Origin: Cephalopachus bancanus
Taxonomy: Eukaryota; Chordata; Mammalia; Primates; Tarsiidae
Direction: 5' to 3'
Assembly: GCA_027257055.1 (NCBI GenBank)
Contig: JAPVLO010000182.1
Coordinates: forward strand, 5,456,001 to 5,520,000
Length of the DNA stretch: 64,000 nucleotides
Shown: positions 36,765-48,331 of the stretch, one piece after another
How positions within the stretch are numbered: the first letter of the stretch is position 1
Layout of the letters: every line of letters starts with the position of its first letter
Made by a program: the position numbers and the translations under genes
The notes under the pieces: model-generated
Databases searched by the model: none
What the model saw: only the letters and a program-made list of their open reading frames with translations
Told to the model about the DNA's origin: nothing

Positions 36765-39084
36765 ATTCATGTGTTTTCAATCTTTTTCCTGCGTTCTTGT
36801 GAAGGGCATTGTCATTCTTTTTTTCATTTCTTCTGTATTTAATACTTTCTTAAGTGTTTCTTGTAGAGCTGGTCTGGAGGCAGTGTAAACTCTTAGGGAT
36901 TGAATGTCTGGGAAGGATTTTATTTCTCCATCACTGATGAAGCTTAGTTTAGCTGGGTAGCTGATTCTTGGCTGAAATTGTTTATCTCTGAGAACATTGA
37001 AGATTGTGCTCCAAACTCTCTTAGCCAGAAGTGTTTCTGTAGATAAGTTTGCTGCTATTTTAATTGGTCTTCCTCAATAGGTAGTCTGATCTTTCTCTCT
37101 TGCTGCCTTTAGGATTTTTTCTTTTATACTTACTTTGTGTAGGTGAATTACTGTGTGTCTAGGAGTTGGTCTTCTAATTTTTGTCTTGCAAGGGTTCTCT
37201 GTATCTCTTGAGTTTGAATGGTCACATCCCTGATGAGATGAGGGAAGTCTTCCTGTATGACTTCATGGAATATTTGTTCCAGGGTGGTCTCTGTCTGCTT
37301 CAGGGATTCCAAATAATCCTAGGTTCAGCCTCTTGAAATAATTGCTCATCTCTTGGAGGTTTTGTTCTGTCTTTTTAAGCTTCTTTTCTATATTTTTAAT
37401 AGTTTGGGTTAGTCCCATATTTTGATCCTCAAACTCTGAGATTCTTTCTTCTGCTTTAATTCTGCTTTCTATGCTTATCAGTTTGTTATTTATTTCATTC
37501 ACTGTATTCCTTATTGCTTTTATCTCAGTTATCAGCTCCTTCATTCTTTCCTTTTATCTCTCATTTCTATTCATTTTCTCTATTAATATCTTGATATCTG
37601 GGTTTGTGGTTTGAGACCATTCTGTGGGCCCTTCATTGTTTGCATTCTGAAGTCTGTATTCTCAGTGGTTGACCTCCCAGGGGTCTGAGATCTATATTCT
37701 TCCTTTATCTTTTTTTCATTTGTGTATATTTTTCTACCCCCCCCCGCCCTTTAACCTCTTCTTTAATTCTGTTGTTCAGGGATTGGGGAGAGGGGTAGCT
37801 TTCACTTCTGTTCACACAATCTATTCTTCCTTATGTAGATCCTCTGGCTTTGTTCAGTTCTGAAGCTGGACTGGGGGTAGGGGGCTGTACTTTTTGCAGT
37901 TCTGAGATTTAATTGAGTGGGGAGCTGTGATTCAGAAACTATCTGCAGATCCCAGTATCCGCTGACAGGTGTGGAGGCCCCCTGGAATCCACTTCCCACT
38001 GACTTACAATCTGTCCAAGTAGTGGGGGTACAGTTTTGTCCCCTGAAAGCGAAATGAGGTAAGAAAAAGGAAAATAATGGAAAAAAGTAGGAAGATGAGA
38101 GGAAGGTGGAGAGGGAAAGAAGAGGGAAAACAGGCATACAAACTAACAAATGAAGAGACATAAAAACAAAGTTTTTTTAAAAATACAGGCAATCATACAA
38201 ATTGACAACCCCCTCATTGATACATCTCCTTACAAAATATCCATACACAAACAGAAGTTTTAAAAAAAAGCATTAAAACAACAGAAACAAAGCAAGTATG
38301 AAAACATAATCAAAAACAGAAAGAGAGAAGAGAAAAAAATAAAACCAAACACAAAAAGAAAAACTCACTCTGAGGTTGTTTCTGTAACTTCAACTTCCGT
38401 TCAGCTCTGGTCTCCAGCCCCTCCCCTCTCCTCTCAGCATGGGTCAGATGCCCACAGACTACTGTGGGAGGAGGGTGCATCAGATCTGGACTCATGTGGC
38501 TTGCTGCTGTTGCTGTCAAATCTCCCACTCAGATCTGACATGTCTGTGCCTGATCCAACTTGGGGGAGGGGCACTTGTCTTTCCAAGTTTAATGAGGAGA
38601 TAACCTCTAAGTTCCAGGTTTGAAGCTGGGCTGAACTGGGCAGGGCAATGAAGGTCTTTTGCCTGGTCCCAGTACACAGAAAATGGTGCCCAGCAGCGTT
38701 TCCTCACTGTCTGTGGAGCTCCTTTCCATGAATCCTGGTGATTGTGCCTATAGCTCTCTACCCTCTCCATGGATTCCCGGGAGTCATGCCTGCAGCTCTG
38801 CAGTTACAGGTGATGGTGTGGGCCCGGTGCCAGGTGGTGAGGATCAGCTGTTTTCTGCTGCCTCTTCTCAGGAGAGCCCTATGAACAGCAGACAATCCTG
38901 CACACCACAGGCTCCAATCTCAGGGCTGTGGGAGGTTGCAGTCACCTCTGGAGGAGATCCCCTCAGACAGACTTTCACTCACTCACCAGCACATACACTC
39001 TCATGCAGAGAGTCTTTATGGACACTCACTTTTGCAAGGACTCTCACAGTCTGATCTGTTCCATCGCCATCTTGTTGGAAATCC
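36765..39084 (-). mobile_element. L1 copy F, 5' part (ORF1 and 5'UTR)
   Basis: Continuation of copy F beyond the copy G insertion. It contains ORF1 remnants (coiled-coil frame 37263-37544 with 'EISEFEDQNMGLTQTIKNIE'-like sequence), the ORF1 start near 37712, and the 5'UTR to about 39084 (minus strand AACAAGATGGCGATGGAACA). With 26237-30320 it makes a copy of about 6.4 kb. Confidence 0.9.
38040..38370. repeat. Purine-rich tract in L1 copy F 5'UTR
   Basis: Runs such as GAGAGGAAGGTGGAGAGGGA and AAAAACAGAAAGAGAGAAGA on the plus strand, in the same place in the 5'UTR as in copies A and G. Confidence 0.8.
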
Positions 39085-39400
39085 CATCTTATTTTAAATA
39101 TTTGAAAATACATAGCTTGAAATGTGAAATATCACATTTTTTAAGACTAATAATTCTCTGAAAATGCTTGCTCAGGAGACAAAGTTTCAATGAACAGATC
39201 AGAAGCTTGAAATCCAGATGACAGCCAGTTAACAGAGTGCATAGTCATGCAAATTGAAGGAAGAACACAATAACTTCTGTAATGTTATTACATTTCCATT
39301 TCCCCATGGCTAACCTTTCCTACAAACACTATCCCTACCACAAAGGGATTAGAATTTCATACTATAGCAGTTACTTACAGACAACTCTAAAACTATTTTT
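39085..39400. other. Unassigned AT-rich sequence
   Basis: No recognisable gene or repeat between L1 copy F and the L2 element. Confidence 0.5.
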
Positions 39401-41140
39401 ATCCATGTGTTAGTTGTGTTCATAAAGCCCAGTCAACTTTCCTACTTTTCTCTCAACTTCCAGCACTTTCTCCTCCATCCTTATTCTCAGTGCATGATCT
39501 TAATTCCAACATCACTGAGAAAATTCAAGTTATGAAACCAAAACTTCTACAAACTCCCATCCACTTACCCCATATTGTGCCATATGCTGTACTCTTCATT
39601 GTCCCTCTTACTATGATGGAAATTTCTATTCTCCTACCTCTGGCCCAACAGCTTCACCCCTATCCCCTATTATAAAACATTCTACCCCAAAATCCCCCCT
39701 TTCCCTTCTGCATCTTTTTCTCCCCATCCTGAATCTGTCTCTAATTAATTACACATGCTATTCTTACATCTTAAAAAAAAATCCTGCTGACTCACTTCAC
39801 TTTCCAATAACTGCCCCACTTAACTCCCATATCTTTAAAGTTAGAACTTCTTAAGTGCCTTTCACCTGATACATGTAGTCGTCAATGCCTGTCCCTCCAT
39901 TCTCTCTTTACACCTTTTTTCAATCACGCTCCACTTCACTAAAACTGCTAAGACTACCAATGACCTCTACATTAATAACATTAATCAATTTTACCTTACC
40001 TCTGAGCATGATTTAAGATAATTTATCACTCCCTCCTCTTTGAAATACTTTCTTGCTTGGCTTCCAGGAAATCAGTCTACTTTTCCTACAGTGCCTAATC
40101 CTTTGATGACTCTTTCTCATCTCTCTGACCGCCTATCTTTTCTAGGCACACTCACTCCCATGACTGTACATGTTCTCATCTAGTCTGGTGACTTTGAATA
40201 TGCTGTTGACTCCCAAATTTATATCACTAGTCTGGACCTGTCTCTAAACCTATACTTGCTGTCTCTATTTGGATGTCTAATGTGCATTTCAAACCTTACG
40301 TGTGCAAAACTACATTGCTCAGGTCAAAAATATCGCCCATTCTCTTTCTCTTATAATTCCCTCTGATCTTCAAAATAGATGCAAAGGTTGACCTCTTTAT
40401 TCCTCTGCCGCTCTCACTCCTGTTTAAGCAAATGCCATCTCTCATAATGCATTACTAAAATAACCTCCTGTTTCTCCATTTTAGCCCTTTGTCCCCTTTT
40501 CAATCTCTTCTCAGTATAGCAGTCAGAAAAGATACTATCAAAATGTAAGTCAGACCACGGCTCTTCTTGGCTCAATATTACCTATTCACTTAACATCTTA
40601 TTCAGAGAAGCCAAAATTCTTACAGTAGCCTACAAGTTCTCCATAATCTGCACACCTCAAGTCCCTATTCCTTAACTATCAGGCCTTTTCTTCCTTTCCC
40701 TCTCCTTTTCACTTACCATGCTCTGCCACATTGGGCTCTTTGCTGCTTCCCAGATACACTAGTTACATCTCCACCTCTGGGCCTTTGTGCTTCCTTTTCC
40801 TTCTGCCAAGAATGTTCTTCCCTAGATAACCCCATCCTCACTTGCTATTTTCACCATATCTTTACTCAAATGTCACCAGTGAGAAATACCCTACCTAAAA
40901 TTTAGCCCCCTTCATATGCCCTAATACTCTTCCTTGTTTTATTTTTCTTAGCAATTATCATTAACTAATATACTATGTTTTGTTTTGTTTTTTCTTGTCT
41001 ATTTGCCTCACTAGAATGTAGGCTCCAGGAAAATAGAGGGTTATTTTCATATTTTATTCATTAGTATATCCCCAGTATCTAGAACTGTGTTTAACACTTA
41101 GTAGACATGAAATAAATATTTGCTAAGTAAATGCTGTATA
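39400..41140 (+). mobile_element. Long old LINE2 (L2) copy with 3' end
   Basis: The plus strand follows the L2 ORF2 and 3'UTR: 'GACTACCAATGACCTCTACA', 'CTTGGCTTCCAGGAAATCAG', 'TGACTCCCAAATTTATATCA' (the ADDTQIYIS region), 'GGGCCTTTGTGCTTCCTTTT', 'ATGTCACCAGTGAGAAATAC', 'TAGAATGTAGGCTCCAGGAA' and the terminal 'ATGAAATAAATATTTGCTAA'. Stops throughout. The left boundary is uncertain: 39400-39850 is pyrimidine-rich and only loosely L2-like. It runs toward the 3' end of SYCP1. Confidence 0.8.
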
Positions 41141-41324
41141 AATGGAGTATTTCAGGAAGTCGCACTGCTATATCCCTTTTCCTGCCACTAAAAGCCATTT
41201 GTTAATTTCATAAATATAGAAATAAAAGCTGCTTCAAAATGCAAGCTCCACTACAATGCTCTCAAGATTTTAAAAATGAATAACATTCTCAAAATGATAA
41301 TGAGAGCCTGTTCACATAACCTAA
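41141..41324. other. Short unique spacer between L2 and SYCP1 3' end
   Basis: No repeat recognised. Probably just past the SYCP1 cleavage site. Confidence 0.5.
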
Positions 41325-41693
41325 CAGAGACAAGAAGAAGCATTTATTTGCATCCAAAATCTTTTAATAGCAAGGAATAAATCTTAATAATACATTCTAG
41401 CATTCAAAGGCTAACTTTACAAATTTGAAAAATTAGTAAAAACAGTGCTATGAATACAACAAAAGGTAACAACAAAATATAATCATCTAGTTATCTGAAC
41501 ATAATGATAAGTTTTTCAGATAATGTAGTTATTTCACCTTTAGGCCAAAAATATGAAAAACACAAATAATTTAAGCATATTTTTTAAAAGTCTCAACTTC
41601 CAGATAAGGTTTGGCTTTATGGAAAGTAAAAATTTAAAAATTAACGATAAATTTGATGTTATTAAACTTCTTAATCACATTAATTTTCTGAAA
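41325..41693 (-). other. SYCP1: SYCP1 3' untranslated region (predicted extent)
   Basis: AT-rich sequence follows the stop codon on the minus strand and contains no recognisable repeat. The first convincing poly(A) signal is about 350 nt downstream, so a 3'UTR of about 365-370 nt is inferred. The 3' boundary is estimated from the usual 10-30 nt signal-to-cleavage distance; a transcript would be needed to fix it. Confidence 0.7.
41343..41348 (-). promoter_or_regulatory. SYCP1: Likely SYCP1 polyadenylation signal AATAAA
   Basis: The minus strand reads GCAAATAAATGCTTCTTC, a canonical AATAAA hexamer, followed by a T/GT-rich stretch (TTCTTCTTGTCTCTGTT) suited to cleavage-factor binding. It is the only canonical hexamer I saw between the stop codon and the L2 element at 41140. 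Confidence 0.7.
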
Positions 41694-41831
41694 TTAAACA
41701 AATAGCTTTTCTGCTTCCTTTAGTTTTGTTTTCCTATTCATTTTAGCAATTACAGCCCAACGGTCCTCCTGCATTTTTCTTGTAACTCCAAACTTCAGTG
41801 TAGATTCAGGGGTTGTTTGAGATGAAGAAAT
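41694..41831 (-). CDS. SYCP1: SYCP1 last coding exon with stop codon (45 codons + TAA)
   Basis: The minus-strand translation begins ISSSQTTPESTLKFGVTRKM, continues QEDRWAVIAKMNRKTKLKEA and ends EKLFV-TAA. The ending KLKEAEKLFV and the core REDRWAVIAKM-like motif identify the SYCP1 C-terminus. The acceptor is TTTTATATTCAG|ATT (AG at 41833-41832). The stop TAA is at 41696-41694. Together the three exons encode 123 residues, the same length I recall for the equivalent human segment of a roughly 976-residue protein. The differences seen (for example VT for AI before RKM, Q for R, N for D) are conservative or lie in disordered sequence, so the tail looks functional. The exon is too short to appear as an ORF starting with ATG. 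Confidence 0.95.
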   Translation of the reverse strand: MSSSQTTPESTLKFGVTRKMQEDRWAVIAKMNRKTKLKEAEKLFV

Positions 41832-41922
41832 CTGAATATAAAATAAAATCGTGTTTAATTTTTTTCAAAAAAGAAAGTCTAGCTTTTGAAATCTGCTTTC
41901 TGAAATAAAATTTTAAAGCTAC
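41832..41922 (-). other. SYCP1: SYCP1 last intron, 91 bp
   Basis: Bounded by GTAGCT and TTTTATATTCAG on the minus strand. It holds no repeat. Its 91-nt length is not a multiple of three, so retention would shift the frame and end translation inside the last exon. Confidence 0.9.
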
Positions 41923-42012
41923 CTTTTTTGATATTCTGACACAATGATAAGAAGCTGGTGGATCCTTGTTCTTATATGGTTTTTGCAATGTCTCTTCCTC
42001 TGAAACCATGCT
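41923..42012 (-). CDS. SYCP1: SYCP1 penultimate coding exon (30 codons)
   Basis: The minus strand encodes S-MVSEEETLQKPYKNKDPP followed by ASYHCVRISKK, which matches the SYCP1 tail residue for residue in length. The acceptor is TTTTTCTTCAAG|AGCATG (AG at 42014-42013), with a T-rich stretch before it. The donor is AAAAAG|GTAGCT (GT at 41922-41921). Both ends are phase 0. The exon contributes an acidic patch (SEEE) followed by basic and proline-containing sequence; no folded domain is expected. It is separated from the last exon by only 91 bp and from the upstream exon by 13.3 kb of repeats. The frame stays open through most of the 91-bp intron, so unspliced RNA would read into about 38 foreign codons before a stop near 41806. 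Confidence 0.95.
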
Positions 42013-42098
42013 CTTGAAGAAAAATACAAAAACGTAATGTTGGGTCTACCATCACTCATATTATATTATTAAAATTTTGTTAATCTATCATATAGGCT

Positions 42099-42204
42099 GA
42101 GGGGAATGAAGAGTAGAAAGAAGGGAAGGGGAGAGGAGATAAAGGGAAGAGGGAGGTGGAGGAGGAAGGAGAAAAAAGAGAGGAGAGAAAAGAAATAAGA
42201 AAGA
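42099..42204. repeat. Purine-rich tract (pyrimidine tract on SYCP1 sense strand)
   Basis: About 106 bases, nearly all A/G on the plus strand with only about five T interruptions, of the (GGGAA/GAGGA)n type. On the SYCP1 strand it is a C/T tract ending about 86 nt upstream of the acceptor of the 30-codon exon. Confidence 0.9.
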
Positions 42205-42439
42205 CCAAACAAATAAGACAACAACAAAATAAATCCTCAACTGGTCAAACAAGGATCTAGATTTTTATTCAACTAAATATAATCTTAAAAGGCCTTGTGA
42301 AATACAAGATGCATATAATGAGTAGCATTTTTCTACTAATTTCTATTTGTTTCAGTCTTTATACTACCTCTTTCCTCTCCTTCCCCCACCCTGCTTACTC
42401 ATACTGTCATTTAGACCTCATAATAAGCATTTGTAATCC

Positions 42440-42720
42440 TTTACAAATTATAATATTATCTATAATCCAGCAATTCTACTTCTGGGAATATACCTGAAAG
42501 AACTGAAAGCAGAGTCATGAAGAGATAATTGTATACCTATAGCAGCATTTTTCACAATAGTGAAAACATGGTCATAAACCAAGTGTCCACCAAGAGATGA
42601 ATAAGTAAAATATTGAATAGTCAATGGAATATTATTCAGCCTTTAAAAAGGAAGAAAATTCTAACATATGCTTTAACATGGATGATACTTGAAGACACTA
42701 TGCTAGGACTTTTATGAATC
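42440..42720 (+). mobile_element. L1M ORF2 3' fragment
   Basis: Phrases equivalent to 'YPAILLLGIYLKELKAES' then 'IAAFFTIVKTWS' and 'IVNGILFSL' show the C-terminal end of an old L1 ORF2. Antisense to SYCP1. Confidence 0.75.
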
Positions 42721-43000
42721 TAACATCTCAACAGGATTCAATAAATAAGTCATAGAGCTATCTTTATAAATACACTCAGAATAAGTATGCACCAATTCAC
42801 CAGCTTTAAAAAGAGATTATTTAAAAAATAATATTGTACACTACTGTTAAAATTGTACTTGGTGCACAGTAACTGATTATTAGTGACTGCCTATATAAAA
42901 ATGATACATAAATTAACCCAATTTAAAACAACAAAATCTTAGCTATCCTTATGATTCTAACATTCATCTTTTCATACGCTTACTGGCCATTTACATATCA
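42720..43000. other. Unassigned intronic sequence
   Basis: AT-rich; nothing recognised. Confidence 0.5.
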
Positions 43001-45235
43001 TCTTTGGAAAAATCTACTCAAGTTCTTTGCCCATTTTTTAACTGGGTTGTTTTGTTGTTGAGCTGTGAGAGTTCTTTCTATATTCTGAATATTAATCTGT
43101 CAGATATGTAATTTGCAAATATTTCCTTCCATTCTGCAGCTTGTCTTTCCACTTTCTTGAAGGTATCATTTGAAGTAGTTTTAATTTTGATGAAGTTCAA
43201 TTTATTTTTTTTACCTGTGCTTTTGGTGTCATATACACAAAGTTGTTCCCAAAGTTGTTCTCAAATCCAATGTCATGAAGATTTCCCTAATGCTTTCTTC
43301 TAGAGTTTTATAGTTTCAGTTCTTAAATTTAGGCCTTTGATCCATTTTGAGTCAGTTTTTTATGTGATATAAGGATCCAACTTCATTCTTTTATATTGGG
43401 ACATCCAATTTTCCCAGCAACATTTGTTTAAAAAAAATTGTCCTTTCCCCCATTGAAAGTTCTCGGCACTCTTGTCAAAAATCAACTGACTATATACGTG
43501 AAGGTTTATTTCTGCTGTCTAGTCTATTCCATTGGTTTATATGTCTGTCCTTATACCAGTACGATACAGTTTTAATGACTAGCTTTGTAATACATTTCAA
43601 AGTTGGGAACTGTGAGTCTTTCAATTTCATCCTTGATTTCCAAGATTGTTTTAGTAATTTGGGACCCTTTGCAATTCCATATGAATTTAAGTATTGACTT
43701 TTCCATTTCTGCAAAAAAGGATTTTGGAGCTTTGACAGAGAAATCTCCATTGTACCTAGATACTGCTTGGGGTAGTATTGAGACATTAACAATATTAAGT
43801 CTTCCTATCCATAAACATACTATGTTTTTCATTTATTTAGGTTTTCTTTAATTTCTTTCATCAGTGTTTTGTAATTTTTAGTATTCAAATCTTTCATTCA
43901 CTTCTTTGATTAGTGTTGGTCCTAAATATTTAATTCTTGTTGATTCTACTATAAATAAAATTGCTTTCTTAATTTCTTTTTTGGATAGATCATTATTGGT
44001 GTATAGAAACAATCAATTTTTGTGTGTTGCTCTTGGACCCTGCAATTTTGCTGAATTTATTAGTTCTAGTATTTTTTAAAAAATAGGGTCTTTGCAATTT
44101 TCTATGCATAGAATCATGCCATATGTAAAACCCAGTTTCACCTCTTCCTTTCCATTTGCATGCATCTTATTATTCTTTTCTAATATCTCCAGTTACAACT
44201 TACAGTATAATGTTGAATAGCAGGAATGAACGTGGGTATCCTGTCTCATTTTAATCTTAGGGGTTAAGCTCAGTCTTTTACCATTGAGTATGATGTTACC
44301 TAGAGGTTTTTTCTTTTTCTATTTTTGGAGTCAGAGTCTTACTCTATCACCCAGGCTGGAGTGCAGTGGCATGCTCACGGCCACCCCAGCGTCAACCTGA
44401 GAGGCTCAGGCAATCCTTCTGCCTCAGCCTTCCAAGTAGCCAGAACTACAGGCATGCGCTTCCATGCCTGGCTAATTTTTTGATATACTGTAGAGACGAG
44501 GTCTCACCAAGTTGCTTAAGCAACCTTCTCACCTTGGCCTCCCAAAGTGCTGGGATTACAGGATTGAGCCACTGTGCGCAGCCTAGCTGGAGGTTTTCAT
44601 AAGTACCTTTTATCATGTTGAGGAATTTTCCCTCTATTCTTAGTTTTCTGAGTGTTTCTATTATGAAAGGCTGTTGGAGTTTGTTGAATCTTTTCTTCGC
44701 TGAGAAAGTTATTTTTTTCTTTTGTTCTACTAAGGCGATTCATTACATTGATTCATTTTGTCATGTTGAACCACTCTGGCACTCTTGGGATAAATCCTGA
44801 GATATTCACCTAGGTCATGATAATTTTTAAATGTGCTATCAGATTTGATTTGCTAATATTTCTGTTGAGTATTTTTGAATCAAATTTATATGAGATACTG
44901 GTCTGTAATTTTATTTACTTGTGATGTCTTTATCTAGTTTTGGTAGCAAGGTAATGTTGGCCTCATAGAATGAGTTAGGAGGTATTGTTTCTTCAATTTT
45001 AGAAGAATTTAAGAAGAATTGACATTAAATCTTTAAATGTTTGGTAGAATTCAACAATGAAGCCGTTTGGTCCAGGATTTTTCTATGGGAGGTTTTTTAT
45101 TAAATTAAATTAAGAGTTTAAATTAAACTCTTTACTTGTTATAGGTCTATTGAGGTTTCTATTTCTTTTTAAGTCAGTTTAAGGAATTTGTGACTTACAA
45201 AAAAATGTGTCTATTACTCCTGGGTTATCTAATTT
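43000..45235 (-). mobile_element. Old L1M, ORF2 relic
   Basis: Minus-strand ORF2 from the C-terminal region ('LPIHLCHL..', 43000) to the linker before RT ('NGFIVEFYQTFKDLMS'-like, near 45050). Frames at 43490-43792 and 43572-43832 carry 'VNVSILPQAVSRYN' and 'AEMEKSILKFIWNCKGSQIT'. Heavily broken. Alu at 44316. Confidence 0.82.
44316..44583 (-). mobile_element. Alu in L1M
   Basis: CTATTTTTGGAGTCAGAGTC through GCCACTGTGCGCAGCC, flanked by copies of AGGTTTT. Antisense dimer with a short deletion. Confidence 0.9.
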
Positions 45236-45654
45236 GTTGGCATACAGTTAATTATTCATAGGGTTTGCTTATAATTCTTTTTTCTCCCTTTATTTCAATA
45301 GCTAAAGGGAATACAAATAGTTTTGGGTTACATGAATGCATTGTTCAGTGGCAAAGTGGTCTGGGCTTTAAGTTTACCCATGATTTTGGGTTTCAAATGT
45401 ATTCACTACCCTTGCCTATGCACATTGTACCTAACAGGTGATCTTTCACCTTTCCACCTCCTTCTACCCTCCTCCTTCTGAGTTACCAATGTCCATTATA
45501 CTATTCTCTTTCCTAAGTTTAACTCCCAATTATAAGTGAGGACATGTGATGTTTGGTTTCCTGTTTCTGTGTTAGTTCACCTAGAAAGACGTTCTCCAAT
45601 TCCATCCGAGTTGCTGCAAAAGTCATTATTTCATTCTCTTCCATGGCTAAATAG

Positions 45655-45735
45655 TATCCTATGGTATGTATGTAACTATTCATACATATATACATACATA
45701 CATATACAAACATATAACCACAAATATATCACATT
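45655..45735. repeat. CATA-rich imperfect microsatellite
   Basis: TATGTATGTAAC and then CATACATATATACATACATA in the ORF2 tail/3'UTR of the L1. Confidence 0.85.
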
Positions 45736-48050
45736 TTCATTATCTATTGATCAGTTGATGGGCATTTAGGTTGATTCTACATCTTTGCAATTGTGAGTTG
45801 TGCTGCAATGAGTGAGGGCAGGTGTCTTTTTTGTATAACAACCTCTGATCCTTTGGGTAGATACCTAGTAGTTGGATTGTTGAATCAAATCTACTTTTAG
45901 TTCTTGAGAAATCTCCATACCAATTTCCACAGAGGTTGTGCTAATTTACACTCCCACCAACAGTATATACGTGTCCTCTTTTCACTGCATCGACATCAGC
46001 ATCTACTGCTTTTTAATTTTTTAAATAATGGCTATTCTAATTGAGGCAATGTGGTATCTCACTGTGACTTTAATTTGCACTTCCCTGATGACTAGGAAAG
46101 TTGAGCATTTTTTCGTATGTTTCTTGGCCATTTCTATATCTTCTTTTGAGAGATGTCTCTTCATATCATTTTAATGGGGTAATTTTTTCTTGAGTTTTTT
46201 CTAGATTCTGAGTATCAGTCCTTTATTAGATATGCAGTTTGCAAATGTCTTCTCCCATTCTGTAGGTTACCCATTTGATCTGTTGATGATTTATTTTGCT
46301 GTGCAGCTTTATCATTTAATTAAGTCTCATTCATTTTTGGTTTTGGTGTATTTGCCTTTGGGATTTTAGCCATACAGTCTTTGCCTAGGCCAATGTCCAG
46401 AAGAGTTTTTCCTAGTTTTCTTCTAGGATTTTTATGGTTTCAGGTCGGACATTTAAGTCTCTAATCTATCTTGAGTTAATTCTTGTATATGGTGAAACAG
46501 GGATCAAGTTTCATTTTTCTGCATGTAGCTACCCTGTTTTCCCAGCACTATTTGCTAAATAGGGTGTCTGTTCCCCAGTGTATGTTTTTGTCTGCTTTGG
46601 CAAAGATCAGTTGGTTGTAGGCATTTGGGTATACTTCTGAATTCTCTATTATGTTCCATCAATCTATGTTTGCTATTGTACTGTACAATGTTGTTTGGTT
46701 ATTACAGCATGGTAGTACACTACATGTAATAAACTACACAGAATGTAGTATACTATAGCCTTGTAGTATAATTTTAAGTCAGTTAATGTGATGCCTTCAG
46801 TTTTGTTCTTTTGCTTAAAATTGTTTTGGCTAAAAAATAATAATAATATTGCTTTGACTATTTGGTTCTTTTTTGGTTCCATATGAATTTTAGGATTGTT
46901 TTCTCTAATTCTGTAAAAAATGATGTTAGCATTTTGATAGGGATTGCATTGAATCTGTAGATTACTTTAGGTAATATGGTTGCTTTAACAATATTAATTC
47001 TTCCAACCATAAGCTTGGAATGTTTTCCATTTTTGTGTCCTCTACAATTTAGTTCATTGAGGTTTTATACTTCTCCTTGTAGAGATCTTTCACCTCCTTG
47101 GTTAAATATATTCTTAGTTTTTGTGGAGTTTGGCTGCTATTGTAAATGGAACTGATTTCTCGATTAGATTCTCAGGTTGGTTGCTATTTGTGTATAGCAG
47201 TGCTACTGATTTGTGTGTGTTAGTTTTGTATCCTAAAACTTTACCAAATTCATTTATCAAATGCAGTAGTATTTTGTAGAATTCTCTAGGTGTAAAATCA
47301 TATCATTAGCATATAGAGATAGCTTGATTCCTCTTTTGAAATTTGGATAAGCTTTAGTTCTCTTGCCTGATTGCTCTGGCTAGGACTTTCAGCACTGTGT
47401 TGTATAGGAGTGGTGAAAGTGGGCATCTTTGCTTTGTTCCAGTTCTGAGGAGGAATGTGTCCAACTTTTCTCCATTCAGAATGGTATTGGCTTTGGGTTT
47501 TATTATTTTGAGAAATGTTGTTTTTATGCCTATTTTGATGAGGGTTTCTGTCATGAGGGATGTTGGATTTTTCAAATGCGTTTTCTGTATCTATTGAAAT
47601 TATATGATTTTTGTTTTTAATTCTGTTTATGTAGTAGATCATGTTTATTGACTTGCATATGTTGAAACATACTTGCATCCCTAGGATAAAGCCCATTTGC
47701 TCATGTGGATTATGTTTTTTATGTGCTGTTGAATTCAGTTTGCTAATATTTTGTTGAGGATTTTTGTGCCTATGTTCATCAGGGATATTGACCTGCAGTT
47801 TTCTTTTCTTGTGTCTTTTCCTGGCTTTGATATGATGGTGATACTGGCTTCATAGAATGACTTATGGATAATTCCCTTCCTCTTCAATCTTACAGACTAG
47901 CTTCAGTAAAGTTGGTACCAGTTCTTTGAAAGTCTAGTAGAATTCAGCTGTGAGTCTCTCAAGTTCTAGACTTTTTTTTTTTTTTTTGGAAGATTTTGAA
48001 TTACTGTTTAAACCTTGCTACTCATTGGTCTGTCTGGAGTTTGTTTATTT

Positions 48051-48331
48051 ATTTATTTTTTTGAGTTGGAATCTCACTCTTGTCACCCAGGCTGTAGTGC
48101 AGTGAGTGGCATGGTCATGGCCACTGCAACCTCGATCTCTGGGCTTAGGCAATCCTTCCGTCTCAGTCTTCCAAGTAGCTGGAACTACAGATGCACACCA
48201 CCATGCCTAGCTAGTTTTTTGTGTGATTTATTGTAGAGATGAGGTCTCACCAAGTTGCCCAGGCTGGTCTCGAATCCCTGGGCTCAGGCAGACCTCTCAT
48301 CTCAGCCTCCCAAAGTGCTGGGATTATAGGC
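48051..48331 (-). mobile_element. Alu in older L1
   Basis: (TTTA)n then TTTTTTGAGTTGGAATCTCA, ending with GGGATTATAGGCTG. Antisense dimer. Confidence 0.9.

Noticed and set aside
36222..36770. Alanine- and proline-rich frames in the GC-rich stretch
   Set aside because: They lie in the 5'UTR of L1 copy G and reflect CpG-rich composition, open by chance in several frames.
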